Below are positions 1 through 8,231 of a DNA stretch of 17,652 bases, one piece after another. The notes under the pieces were generated by a model that saw only the letters and a program-made list of their open reading frames with translations, was not told the origin of the DNA and did not search any database. Within the stretch, counting starts at the first letter, position 1. Every line of letters begins with the position of its first letter. Origin of the DNA: an uncultured Acidimicrobiaceae bacterium (GTDB lineage Bacteria; Actinomycetota; Acidimicrobiia; Acidimicrobiales; Ilumatobacteraceae). The position numbers and the translations under genes are program-made. The stretch lies in assembly GCA_903919215.1 (NCBI GenBank), contig CAIXHI010000176.1:1-17652 (forward strand), read 5' to 3'.

Positions 1-1566
1 CGGTTCACAGCCGACTCCTTCGCCGTAGAGCTTCACCTTCGGCTCGGTGCCGCTGGGTCGGATCTGCAGACGCATGTCGTCGCCCATGTCCAGCCGCAAC
101 AGCCCGGCCTCTTCGAACCACTGCACCGACCGCACCGACCGGTCACCCACGATGCTGGGTGGGTTCGCCCGCAACACCGCCACTGCGGCGGCACCGTCGG
201 CCGGGGGCATGCGCACCGATTTCTCGGCCATCACATGCGTGCCATATGTGGCCGCGATCGCGTCGAGTCGCTGCTGCAACGTGACGCCCTCGGCAGCCGC
301 GAGTGCTGCCACCTCGGCCAGCAGCACTGCGGCGCTGATGCCGTCCTTGTCCAGCGGCTGGCCGCACACCAGATAGCCCAACGCCTGCTCGTAGCCGAAC
401 ACGAACCGCAACTCGGGATGCTCGAGCACCGTGTGGCCGATCCACTTGAACCCGGTGAACGTCTCCAGGCACGTGACGCCGTGAGCGGCAGCCATCGAGC
501 CGAGCAACGACGACGACACCAGGGTGGTGACCACCAGACGATCGTCGCCAGCCGTGTGACTGAGGATGTGATCGGCGAGCAACCAGCCGATCTCGTCGCC
601 GCCGAGACGCCGCCAGCCGCCCGGCTGCTCTGAGGTGGCGGGCGTGGGAATCGCTGCCCCGAGACGGTCGGCGTCGGGATCGTTGGCGATGGCCAGCAGC
701 GCGCCGGACTCAGCAGCGCGGGCCAACAGCAGATCCATCGCCCCAGGCTCTTCCGGATTCGGGAACGAGACCGTGGGGAACGTGCCGTCGGGTTGCTGCT
801 GCTCGGCGACGACGAACGGCGCCGGCAGACCGGCACGCTCGAACGCGGCGAGCAACGTGGCGCCGCCGACGCCGTGCATCGCGGTGTAGGCCACCGGTAC
901 ACCGGGCACATCGGGGCGCAGGCGCACGGCGGGCACCGAGGCGAGATACGCCTGCACCTCGGCATCACCGAGCCACACGATGAGCGGCGAATCCTCGGCG
1001 GCCAGTTCCACCGCGCACGGGTCGACCCGGTCGATACACGACGCGATATCGGTGTCGGCCGGCGGCACGATCTGCGAGCCGGTGCCGAGGTACACCTTGT
1101 AGCCGTTGTCGGCGGGTGGATTGTGCGACGCGGTCACCATCACACCGGCGGCAGCGCCGAGCTCGGTGATGTTCCAGGCCAGCACCGGCGTGGGCACGAT
1201 GTGCGTGAACAGCAACGCTTTGACGCCACGTGCGGCGCACACCCGGGCGGTGTCGAGGGCGAACACATCACTCTTACGGCGGGCGTCATAGCCGATGATC
1301 ACGCCGCGCTCGGACACACCAGGCACCGTGTCGAGCAGGTAGTCGACCAGACCAGCAGCGGCCTGCTGCACGACGAGTCGGTTCATCCGCTGCGGTCCGG
1401 CGCCGATCGCCGCGCGCAGACCGGCCGTGCCGAACTGCAGTCGACCGGTGAAGCGTTCGCGCAACTCCTGCTCCGAGCCGTGCAGCAGCGCACCAAGTTC
1501 TTCGCGCATGTCGCCATCGGGTTCGGCGGCCAGCCACGCCTCCGCGATCACACGCACATCGTTCAT
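1..1566 (-). CDS. Phosphoglucomutase/phosphomannomutase family protein, C-terminus cut by window edge
   Basis: This is an alpha-D-phosphohexomutase that moves phosphate between C1 and C5/C6 of a sugar phosphate in the cytoplasm. It reads open from the ATG at 1566 to base 1 (522 codons). The active-site loop TASHNPP carries the phosphoserine at Ser147. The Mg-binding loop DPDADR lies at residues 296-301, the sugar-binding loop GYEQALG at 391-397, and the phosphate-binding motif RPSGTEPK begins at 503, so only a short C-terminal tail is missing. The TASHNPPxxNGYKVY context and the length match the PgcA/PGM2/PmmB branch rather than GlmM. That branch includes phosphoglucomutases, phosphomannomutases and phosphopentomutases, so the substrate is open. 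The start overlaps the stop of the upstream adenosine-kinase-like gene (ATGA at 1563-1566), implying translational coupling. The sugar loop has Gln394 where PGM2-like enzymes usually have a second Glu. pmmB or pgcA are possible names. Confidence 0.93.
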   Translation of the reverse strand, partial: MNDVRVIAEAWLAAEPDGDMREELGALLHGSEQELRERFTGRLQFGTAGLRAAIGAGPQRMNRLVVQQAAAGLVDYLLDTVPGVSERGVIIGYDARRKSDVFALDTARVCAARGVKALLFTHIVPTPVLAWNITELGAAAGVMVTASHNPPADNGYKVYLGTGSQIVPPADTDIASCIDRVDPCAVELAAEDSPLIVWLGDAEVQAYLASVPAVRLRPDVPGVPVAYTAMHGVGGATLLAAFERAGLPAPFVVAEQQQPDGTFPTVSFPNPEEPGAMDLLLARAAESGALLAIANDPDADRLGAAIPTPATSEQPGGWRRLGGDEIGWLLADHILSHTAGDDRLVVTTLVSSSLLGSMAAAHGVTCLETFTGFKWIGHTVLEHPELRFVFGYEQALGYLVCGQPLDKDGISAAVLLAEVAALAAAEGVTLQQRLDAIAATYGTHVMAEKSVRMPPADGAAAVAVLRANPPSIVGDRSVRSVQWFEEAGLLRLDMGDDMRLQIRPSGTEPKVKLYGEGVGCEP

Positions 1567-2564
1567 GACAACAGGCTCCGCAGTTCGACGAGGGGACGCG
1601 GCCCGACGTGTGAGATCACCTCTGCCGCAGCGATCGCACCCAGCTTCGCGCACTCGTCGAGTGGCAGATCGCGGGTGTATCCGTACAAGAAGCCGGCGGC
1701 GAACAGATCGCCGGCGCCGGTGGTGTCGAGCACCTGGTCGACGTCCTCGGCCGGTGCAGTCAGCACATCGTTGCGCGACACGATGTAGCACCCCTTGGCG
1801 CCGACGGTGATGACCGCCAGGTGGCAATCGCGCTGCACACGCGCCACCGCTTCGTCGAGCGACTCGACCTGGTAGAGCGAGAGCAGTTCGTCGGAGTTGC
1901 CGAACAGGATGTCGACCTCGTCGGTGACCAGCGAGCGGAAGTCGTCTCGGTGGCGATCCACGCAGAACGAGTCGCTGAGCGTCAGCGACACCTGACGGCC
2001 GTGGGCGTGGGCGACCGATGCAGCAAGACGGAACGCCTCCTTGGCCTCGGGGCGGTCGTAGAGGTAGCCCTCCATGTACAGCACCTTGCCGGCGGCAACG
2101 GTGGCCTGATCGATGTCGGCCGGGCATAGCAGCGACGACACACCGAGGTAGGTGTTCATCGTCCGTTCGGCGTCGGGTGTGACGACGATGATGCAACGTC
2201 CGGTAGGTGTGTCGTCGGCGGGCGCGCCCGGTCGGAACTGCACCCCGACCGCACGAAGGTCGTGGCCGAACACGTTGCCCAGTTCGTCGTCGCTGACCTT
2301 GCCGATGTACGCCGCACGGCCACCGAAACTGGCGACACCGGTCATGGTGTTGGCGGCCGATCCACCGCTCATCTCGACGGCGCTTCCGAGCGCCTTGTAG
2401 AGGTAGATCGCTCGCTCGGTGTCGATGAGCGTCATCGAACCCTTCACCAGTTCGTACTGGTGGATGAAGCCGTCGTCGGCATGACTGATGACGTCGACGA
2501 GGGCGTTGCCCACGCCGACGACGTCGTAGACCGGAGGCTGGGTGGAGGCCGCTGACACGGGCAT
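1563..2564 (-). CDS. PfkB-family carbohydrate kinase, probable adenosine kinase
   Basis: This is a 333-residue ribokinase/PfkB-fold kinase that phosphorylates a nucleoside or sugar with ATP. The substrate lid region contains GGSAAN (residues 67-72), and the PfkB signature DTTGAGD (280-286) supplies the catalytic base Asp286 and the anion hole. The blocks VVGVGNALVDV (15-25), KGSMTLID (41-48) and VTPDAERTMNTYLG (128-141) match the bacterial adenosine-kinase-like subgroup, so adenosine to AMP is the best guess; other PfkB substrates cannot be excluded. It heads a two-gene minus-strand operon and its stop overlaps the start of the phosphosugar mutase. The annotated ATG at 2564 has no Shine-Dalgarno site. 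A -10-like TAGCGT (2572-2567) ends only 2 nt before this ATG but 8 nt before the GTG at codon 3 (2558), so the true start may be 2558. It is divergent from pepN across 60 bp. Confidence 0.93.
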   Translation of the reverse strand: MPVSAASTQPPVYDVVGVGNALVDVISHADDGFIHQYELVKGSMTLIDTERAIYLYKALGSAVEMSGGSAANTMTGVASFGGRAAYIGKVSDDELGNVFGHDLRAVGVQFRPGAPADDTPTGRCIIVVTPDAERTMNTYLGVSSLLCPADIDQATVAAGKVLYMEGYLYDRPEAKEAFRLAASVAHAHGRQVSLTLSDSFCVDRHRDDFRSLVTDEVDILFGNSDELLSLYQVESLDEAVARVQRDCHLAVITVGAKGCYIVSRNDVLTAPAEDVDQVLDTTGAGDLFAAGFLYGYTRDLPLDECAKLGAIAAAEVISHVGPRPLVELRSLLS

Positions 2565-2566
2565 TC

Positions 2567-2572
2567 ACGCTA
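2567..2572 (-). promoter_or_regulatory. Candidate -10 element of the adenosine kinase operon
   Basis: TAGCGT on the minus strand fits TANNNT. It sits 8 nt before an in-frame GTG at 2558 and 2 nt before the ATG at 2564. If transcription starts about 7 nt downstream of the hexamer, the mRNA would begin near the GTG and exclude the ATG. I see no convincing -35. Confidence 0.35.
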
Positions 2573-2573
2573 T

Positions 2574-2587
2574 CCGCTGAGGAGCGG
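2574..2587. repeat. Short inverted repeat in the pfkB/pepN divergent spacer
   Basis: CCGCT and AGCGG form a perfect 5-bp inverted repeat with a 4-nt loop. It lies directly upstream of the candidate pfkB -10 and touches the -35-like GTGACA of pepN. It could be an operator, but a 5-bp repeat is easily expected by chance in GC-rich DNA. Confidence 0.25.
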
Positions 2588-2617
2588 TGACACCCGTTCC
2601 GCGAGCGCCGTTACCAT
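2587..2617 (+). promoter_or_regulatory. Promoter of pepN (leaderless configuration)
   Basis: GTGACA (2587-2592, five of six matches to TTGACA) is followed after 19 nt by TACCAT (2612-2617). Seven nt separate the -10 from the GTG start at 2625, which places the transcription start on or next to the start codon. No Shine-Dalgarno sequence is present. Confidence 0.5.
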
Positions 2618-2624
2618 CGGGTTC

Positions 2625-5144
2625 GTGAACCCGTACCGCCTGCCACGCAGTATTGTCCCCCACCGCTACACCGTCGCGCTCGAACCCGACCTTGCTGCCG
2701 CCACGTTCCTTGGCCACGTGATCATCGACGCCAACGTCAACGAAGCCGTCGAGCAGATCGTGCTGAACGCCATCGAACTCGACATCCAAGCCGTGAAAGT
2801 GGCCGGCGAGCCGGCCGAGTTCAGCCTCGAAGCGGCCACCGAGCGACTCGTCATCCACACTGCGCACGCGGCGGGTACCACCAGCATCGAAGTCACCTTC
2901 GCCGGCACGCTGAACGACAAACTCCGCGGGTGGTACCGCAGCACGTTTACTGACGCCGAGGGCAACCAGCAGGTCATCGCCGCCAGCCAGATGCAGTCCA
3001 CCGACTGCCGTCGCGCCTTCCCGTGTTTCGACGAGCCCGACTTCAAGGCGGTCTTCGACGTGACCCTCATCGTGCAGCCGTTGTTGATGGCGATCAGCAA
3101 CGGCCCCGAGATCGACCGCACCGCCACCGAGTCGGGCAAGGTCGCCGTGCGCTTCGCACCGACGATGCCAATGAGCACCTACCTGGTGGCGTTCGTCGTC
3201 GGCCCGCTCGAGGCCACTGCGCCGGTGTTGGTGCCGCGTCTCGACGACCCTGAGCACCCGATCGAACTGCGTGTGGTGCATCTGCCCGGCAAGGGTCATC
3301 TCGCCGACTTCGGTCTGGAGTCCGGCGTGTTCGCGCTCGGCTGGTTCCAGCAGTACTACGGCATTGCGTACCCCACCGAGAAGTGCGATCTCATCGCGAT
3401 TCCCGACTTCGCCGCCGGAGCGATGGAGAACCTGGGCTGCATCACGTTCCGCGAAAACCTGCTGCTGGCCGACCCCACGACTGCGACGCAGATGGAACTG
3501 GAGACGATCGCCGACGTCGTCAACCACGAACTGGCACATATGTGGTTCGGCGACCTCGTCACCATGAAGTGGTGGAACGGCATCTGGCTGAACGAAGCCT
3601 TCGCCACGTTCATGCAGGTTGCCTGCACCGCCGACTTCCGCCCCGAGTGGCAGCGCTGGAACGCGTTCAGCCTCGAGCGCACGGTTGCGTTCGACGTCGA
3701 TTCGCTGGCGAACACCCGCCCGGTGGAGTTCCCGGTGGAAGCACCCGACGACTGTGCCGCGATGTTCGATGTGCTCACCTACCAGAAGGGCGGCGCGCTG
3801 CTCCGCATGCTCGAGCAGTACCTCGGTGCCGACGAGTTCCGAAGCGGTGTCAGCCACTATCTCTCCAGCCATGAGTACGGCAACACCGAGACCAGCGACC
3901 TGTGGGATCGCATCGAGGAGTCGCTCACTGTGCCGGTTCCGGTGCGAGCGCTGATGGACAGCTGGATCTGGCAACCCGGCTACCCGCGTATCGCTGCTCG
4001 TCTCGATGGCAATGAACTCGTGCTCACGCAGCAGCGCTTCGCGTTCGGCGACACCGATGACACCACCGTGTTCGTCACACCGGTCCACGTACTCGTCGAC
4101 GGGATCGAGCACAAGGTGTTGCTCGACGGCCCCGAGGGACGGCTGGAACTGCCCAGCGTCGACAGCATGGTTGTCGTCAACGCCGGTGGCCACGGGTTCT
4201 TCCGTGTCGCCTACGACGACACGTTGCGCGCCCGCCTGCTCGCCACGCCACTCGACCGGCTCACGATCGTCGATCGCTACAACTTGGTCGACGACGCATG
4301 GAACGAAGTCATCGCCGGCCGTCTTACCGCGGCTGAGTACCTCACGTTTATCGAGGGCTTCTCCGGCGAGCGCGAACACGCGGTGTGGCAGGCAATGACC
4401 ATCGGTCTGCGTGGCGTCGGACGCATTCTCACGGGCGACGCATATGCAGCGTTCCAGCAACGTGTGGCGGCGCTGGTGCGGCCGGCGCTGACCGAGCTCG
4501 GATGGTCGCCGGTTGCCGGCGAATCTGATCTGCGGGCGAAACTGCGGGGCATGCTCGCCAGCACACTGGCGGTGTTGGGGAACGACGCCGATGCCCAGCA
4601 ACGCTGCCGCGACCTGATGAACCAGGGCGCCGACCCCGAACTGATCGCCGCCGCCACGAACGTCGTCGCTTCGGTCGGCACCGATGAGGAGTACGACTTC
4701 TACCTACAACAGTTCCGCACGGCGGCCACACCGCAGGAACAACTGCGCTTCATGTACGCACTCGCCGAGTTCCCGACCAGCGCACAGATGGAACGTACGC
4801 TCGCGCTCTGTTTCTCCGGCGAGGTGCGCACTCAGAATGCACCGTTCCTGTTGAACCGCTGCATCGCCAACCGCTGGCACGGCACCAGCGCCTGGCAGAG
4901 CGTGCGCCAGCACTGGGACGAAGCGAACGCGAAGTTCCCCGACAGCGCGATCGTGCGCATGGTCGACTCAGTACGACTGCTCACCACCCCTGCCGATGTG
5001 GCCGATGTGCAGAGTTTCTTCGCCGAGCATTCCATTCCGCAGGCCGGGAAGTGGCTCGATCAGGTACTCGAGCGCCAGCGCACGAACGCTGCGCTGCGCA
5101 TCCGCGAGGAAACCCGCTTGGGCGAAGCACTCACGCGAGGCTGA
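2625..5144 (+). CDS. pepN: Aminopeptidase N (M1 zinc metallopeptidase)
   Basis: This cytoplasmic M1 aminopeptidase removes N-terminal residues from peptides in late protein turnover. The 839-residue length fits actinobacterial PepN. The exopeptidase motif GAMEN is at residues 265-269. The zinc site HELAH is at 301-305 with the third ligand Glu324 in WLNEAFA, giving HExxH-X18-E. The conserved catalytic tyrosine lies in YQKGG at Tyr386. The C-terminal half (roughly 530-830) is the helical ERAP1-like domain. No signal peptide is visible. The GTG start at 2625 is chosen because the protein begins at the usual family N-terminus (NPYRLPRSIVPHRYTVALEP) and a -10 hexamer lies 7 nt upstream. Its 3' end overlaps that of the convergent MBL gene by 14 bp. 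The gene appears intact, with all catalytic residues present. Confidence 0.97.
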   Translation: MNPYRLPRSIVPHRYTVALEPDLAAATFLGHVIIDANVNEAVEQIVLNAIELDIQAVKVAGEPAEFSLEAATERLVIHTAHAAGTTSIEVTFAGTLNDKLRGWYRSTFTDAEGNQQVIAASQMQSTDCRRAFPCFDEPDFKAVFDVTLIVQPLLMAISNGPEIDRTATESGKVAVRFAPTMPMSTYLVAFVVGPLEATAPVLVPRLDDPEHPIELRVVHLPGKGHLADFGLESGVFALGWFQQYYGIAYPTEKCDLIAIPDFAAGAMENLGCITFRENLLLADPTTATQMELETIADVVNHELAHMWFGDLVTMKWWNGIWLNEAFATFMQVACTADFRPEWQRWNAFSLERTVAFDVDSLANTRPVEFPVEAPDDCAAMFDVLTYQKGGALLRMLEQYLGADEFRSGVSHYLSSHEYGNTETSDLWDRIEESLTVPVPVRALMDSWIWQPGYPRIAARLDGNELVLTQQRFAFGDTDDTTVFVTPVHVLVDGIEHKVLLDGPEGRLELPSVDSMVVVNAGGHGFFRVAYDDTLRARLLATPLDRLTIVDRYNLVDDAWNEVIAGRLTAAEYLTFIEGFSGEREHAVWQAMTIGLRGVGRILTGDAYAAFQQRVAALVRPALTELGWSPVAGESDLRAKLRGMLASTLAVLGNDADAQQRCRDLMNQGADPELIAAATNVVASVGTDEEYDFYLQQFRTAATPQEQLRFMYALAEFPTSAQMERTLALCFSGEVRTQNAPFLLNRCIANRWHGTSAWQSVRQHWDEANAKFPDSAIVRMVDSVRLLTTPADVADVQSFFAEHSIPQAGKWLDQVLERQRTNAALRIREETRLGEALTRG

Positions 5145-6525
5145 GGCGTTCGCCCATCTCGGGCACCACTGCAGTCCAGTCCAGCTCACGTTCGATGCGG
5201 TCGTGCAGCGCCCGCGAGGCAGCGGGTTCCCCATGCGCCACGAACACCCCGTTCGGCTCGCGCGTGGCGGTCTTCAGCCACGCGACGAGCTCCTCGGCGT
5301 CAGCATGCACAGAGAACCCAGCCAGGTCACAGATCTCCGCGCGCACACGCACGTACTGCCCGTGGATCTTCAGGCTGGTCGCCCCCTCGAGCAGGCGCCG
5401 TCCGCGGGTCCCTTCCGCCTGGAAGCCCACGAGCGCCACGGTGTTCCGCGCCTCGGGCAGGAAGCGGGCCAGGTGGTGGACCACTCGCCCACCGCTAGCC
5501 ATCCCGGCCCCGGCGATGATCACCGCCGAACCGTGGCGTCGGCTCAGTGCCTTCGACCCCTCGGTGTCGAGCACCTCTTCGAGGTCGGGCAGGTCGAGAA
5601 TGTCGGCGCGCCCCTGGAACTCGCGTCGAACATCAGCCGCCCCGTCGGCGAGCGCCGCGCGATAGATCGTGAGCGCGGCGAGCGCCATTGGACTGTCGAC
5701 GAACACAGGCACCGACGGAATGCGACCGGCGGCGCGCAACCGACGCAGGTGGAACAGCAACACCTCAGTGCGGTCGACGGCGAACGCAGGGATGACCACC
5801 ACACCATCACGATCGACGGTGCGATTGATCACGTCGGCAAGACGATTGACCGAGTCGTCGCTGTCGTGACGTCGGTCGCCGTACGTCGACTCGATCATCA
5901 CCCAGTCGGCGTCGCCAATCGGCACCGGCGGCCGCAGGAAGGGGTGTTGGTCGCGGCCGAGATCACCGCTGCACACCAACGTCGTGTCGCCCAGGCGCAG
6001 GCGCGTCACCGCCGCGCCGAGAATATGCCCGGCCGGCTGGAACGTCGCCTCGACATCGGGCGCTACACCGAACGGCACGTCGAACCCCACCGGATGCAAG
6101 CGATCGAGCGCCGCCCAGGCGTCGTCCTCGGTGTAGAGCGGCAGCGCCGGCTGGTGCCGCGAGTAGCCCTTGCGGTTCGCGTAACCCGCCTCTTCCTCCA
6201 ACAGTCGCCCGCTGTCTGGCAGCACCACCGACATCAACTTGCCGGTGTCGTAGGTGACGTACACCGGGCCTGCGAAACCTTGTTTCACCAACCGCGGCAG
6301 GTAACCGCAGTGATCAAGATGCGCATGGGTGATGACAATCGCATCGAGCGAGGCCGGGTCGATCGGGAACGGCCGCCAGTTGCGTTCGCGTAGTTCGCGC
6401 AGACCCTGGAACAGGCCGCAGTCCAACAGGACCCGCGACGTGCCGCACTGCAGCAGATGACGGCTTCCGGTGACCGTGCCAACGCCGCCGAACGAAGTCA
6501 AGGTGAGCGGAGTGACGGTTCCCAT
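5131..6525 (-). CDS. Metallo-beta-lactamase/beta-CASP ribonuclease (CPSF/YSH1-like)
   Basis: This is a 464-residue, two-zinc MBL-fold hydrolase with a beta-CASP insertion and an RNA-specificity C-terminus, of the bacterial CPSF73-like group that processes or degrades RNA. The MBL motifs are HAHLDH (67-72), His167 in GHILGA and Asp188 in SGDLGR. The beta-CASP motif A is Glu212 in ESTYG, motif B is His350/351 in the GRVVHHL segment, and motif C is His407 in FSVHADAEEL. The block GFQAEGTRGRRLLEG near 367-381 and LKIHG (385-389) are family hallmarks. It lies 56 bp downstream of the acyl-CoA ligase on the same strand and may be cotranscribed with it, although a weak GGTAAT hexamer 6 nt before the ATG could be its own promoter. 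The position after a lipid gene gives no functional clue. RNA as substrate is inferred from the family; I see no separate KH or other RNA-binding domain. Confidence 0.93.
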   Translation of the reverse strand: MGTVTPLTLTSFGGVGTVTGSRHLLQCGTSRVLLDCGLFQGLRELRERNWRPFPIDPASLDAIVITHAHLDHCGYLPRLVKQGFAGPVYVTYDTGKLMSVVLPDSGRLLEEEAGYANRKGYSRHQPALPLYTEDDAWAALDRLHPVGFDVPFGVAPDVEATFQPAGHILGAAVTRLRLGDTTLVCSGDLGRDQHPFLRPPVPIGDADWVMIESTYGDRRHDSDDSVNRLADVINRTVDRDGVVVIPAFAVDRTEVLLFHLRRLRAAGRIPSVPVFVDSPMALAALTIYRAALADGAADVRREFQGRADILDLPDLEEVLDTEGSKALSRRHGSAVIIAGAGMASGGRVVHHLARFLPEARNTVALVGFQAEGTRGRRLLEGATSLKIHGQYVRVRAEICDLAGFSVHADAEELVAWLKTATREPNGVFVAHGEPAASRALHDRIERELDWTAVVPEMGERLSLA

Positions 6526-6562
6526 ACCCGCATTACCCGCCCGAGAAGGTGGTCGGGGCCAG

Positions 6563-6574
6563 TGCCGAACGGCA
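6563..6574. repeat. Short palindrome between the acyl-CoA ligase and MBL genes
   Basis: TGCCG-AA-CGGCA is a perfect 5-bp arm palindrome just after the ligase stop codon. There is no following T tract on either strand, so it is not a classical terminator. It could be a weak attenuator, a protein site, or chance. Confidence 0.2.
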
Positions 6575-6581
6575 GGTCGCG

Positions 6582-8210
6582 TCAGGCGATCGTCTCGACG
6601 TCGAGTTCCCCAGCGGTGTTCCGCGCCCGGAGCACCTTCTTGTCGAACTTGCCGACGCTGGTCTTGGGCACCTCACTGACGAACGACCAACGCTCGGGCA
6701 ACCAGAACTTGGCGGTGCGCTCACTGAGCCACTCGCGCAGCTCTTCGGCGGTCACCTCGGCACCCGGCTTCAGCACCACACAGGCCAGCGGGCGCTCATC
6801 CCAGCGGTCGTCGGGTACCCCGATGACCGCCGCTTCCAGCACCGCCGGGTGTCCCATGATCGTGTTCTCCAGATCGACCGAGCTGACCCATTCGCCACCG
6901 GACTTGATCACGTCCTTGGCACGGTCGCTGATCATCACGAATCCGTTCGGCATCACGCTGGCAACATCGCCCGTGCGCAACCACCCATCGTGGAACTTGT
7001 CGGGGTCGTTCGAGTTGCCGTCAGGGTCGTAGTAGCTGGCCGTGACCCACGAACCGCGCACCTCCATCTCCCCGAGCGACTCGCCGTCCCACGGTTGCAC
7101 CACACCGCTGTCGTCGGTGATGCGCAACTCGACACCCGGCAACACCCGGCCGGTCTTCACCCGCCAGTCGTTTTCTTCGAGACCCTGCATCTCGGCCGGG
7201 GGGTGGCCAATGGCGCACACCGGGCTGGTCTCGGTCATACCCCAGCCCTGCACGATCGGCAGGTTCCAGTGGTTGCGGTACGCGTCGATCAGCGAGCGGG
7301 GCACGGCCGACCCACCCGCCATCACCAGACGAAATGACGACATGTCGGTGTCGGGCGCGTTGTGCAGCAGGTCGTTCAACACCGTCGGCACCGCGCCCGT
7401 GATCGTGGGGCGCATGTCGGTGATGATGCGCGAGATGGGGGCAGCCTGCAGGTACTGCTGCGGGAACACCAGTTCAGCGCCCACCATCCATGCCGCGTAC
7501 GGCGTACCCCACGCGTTGGCGTGGAACATCGGCACGACGACCAACATGCGGTCGCGTTCGCTGAGCGCGATGTTGGCGGTGGACGTGACGATCAGCGAGT
7601 GCATGTACGTACTGCGGTGGCTGTACATCACACCCTTCGGGTTGCCGGTGGTGCCGCTCGTGTAACACATCGCCGCGCCAGACTTCTCCGACACTTCGGG
7701 GTAATCGAACCCCGGTTGTTCGGCGGCGAGCAACTCGTCGTAGTCCAACAAGCCAGCGCCGAGGCTGGAGGCGTCGCCCGGACCTTTCACGATGATGTGC
7801 CGCACGTTCGGGATCTGGTCTCGAACCCGGGCCAGCAGCGGTGCAATCGATGCGTCGACAATGATCACCGTGTCGTTCGCATGGTTGATGACGAACGCGA
7901 GCTGCTCGGGGAACAGCCGGATGTTCAGCGTGTGCAGCACGGCGCCCATCGTCGGGATGCAGAGATAGGCCTCCAAGTGCGTCTGGTTGTTCCAGAGGAA
8001 CGTGCCCACCCGGTCACCCTGTTGTACACCCAGGCGGGTGAGCGCAGCAGCGAGCTGATCGGCTCGATCGGCTACCTGAGCGAAGGTGCTCTCGATGTAG
8101 CCGTCACCCGTGAAGGTGATGATCTTGCGGTTCGCGTGCACCTGGCGCCCGTACTGGAAGATCGGTTTGATGGTCAGCTGATAGTCGTCTTGCATGGTGC
8201 TCTGGAGCAT
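6582..8210 (-). CDS. Long/medium-chain fatty-acid--CoA ligase (AMP-forming)
   Basis: This ANL-superfamily adenylate-forming enzyme activates a carboxylic acid as acyl-AMP and then acyl-CoA. From the ATG at 8210 it has 542 residues. The P-loop TSGTTGNPKG is at 184-193, the A5 motif GWGMTETSP at 322-330, the hinge and A8 region SDRAKDVIKSGGEW at 428-441, Asp415 in RTGD, and the A10 lysine Lys521 in SVGKFDKK. The overall layout resembles FadD/AlkK-type medium- to long-chain acyl-CoA synthetases; chain length cannot be read from the sequence. The frame stays open upstream to 8897, but that extension lies antisense to thrH and looks non-coding. I choose 8210 because TATTCT sits 8 nt upstream; an alternative ATG is at 8195. 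Divergent from thrH with only 21 bp between start codons. Confidence 0.94.
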   Translation of the reverse strand: MLQSTMQDDYQLTIKPIFQYGRQVHANRKIITFTGDGYIESTFAQVADRADQLAAALTRLGVQQGDRVGTFLWNNQTHLEAYLCIPTMGAVLHTLNIRLFPEQLAFVINHANDTVIIVDASIAPLLARVRDQIPNVRHIIVKGPGDASSLGAGLLDYDELLAAEQPGFDYPEVSEKSGAAMCYTSGTTGNPKGVMYSHRSTYMHSLIVTSTANIALSERDRMLVVVPMFHANAWGTPYAAWMVGAELVFPQQYLQAAPISRIITDMRPTITGAVPTVLNDLLHNAPDTDMSSFRLVMAGGSAVPRSLIDAYRNHWNLPIVQGWGMTETSPVCAIGHPPAEMQGLEENDWRVKTGRVLPGVELRITDDSGVVQPWDGESLGEMEVRGSWVTASYYDPDGNSNDPDKFHDGWLRTGDVASVMPNGFVMISDRAKDVIKSGGEWVSSVDLENTIMGHPAVLEAAVIGVPDDRWDERPLACVVLKPGAEVTAEELREWLSERTAKFWLPERWSFVSEVPKTSVGKFDKKVLRARNTAGELDVETIA

Positions 8211-8217
8211 GATCCGG

Positions 8218-8224
8218 CAGAATA
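8218..8224. promoter_or_regulatory. Shared divergent -10 element of fadD-like gene and thrH
   Basis: The heptamer CAGAATA reads as CAGAAT (8218-8223) on the plus strand, 8 nt before the thrH GTG, and as TATTCT (8224-8219) on the minus strand, 8 nt before the ligase ATG at 8210. Both genes could therefore start from one symmetric -10 region with essentially leaderless transcripts. No clear -35 is visible on either side. Confidence 0.45.
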
Positions 8225-8231
8225 GGCGACC

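Noticed and set aside
2565..4601. A 678-codon open frame on the minus strand opposite pepN
   Set aside because: It is antisense to an intact M1 peptidase with all motifs. The translation has no recognisable domain and a shadow-like His/Arg/Glu/Val-rich composition, as expected in GC-rich DNA.
4996..6393. A 465-codon plus-strand open frame opposite the MBL gene
   Set aside because: It is rich in Arg and His, has no domain signal, and covers a conserved beta-CASP gene on the other strand; a shadow frame.
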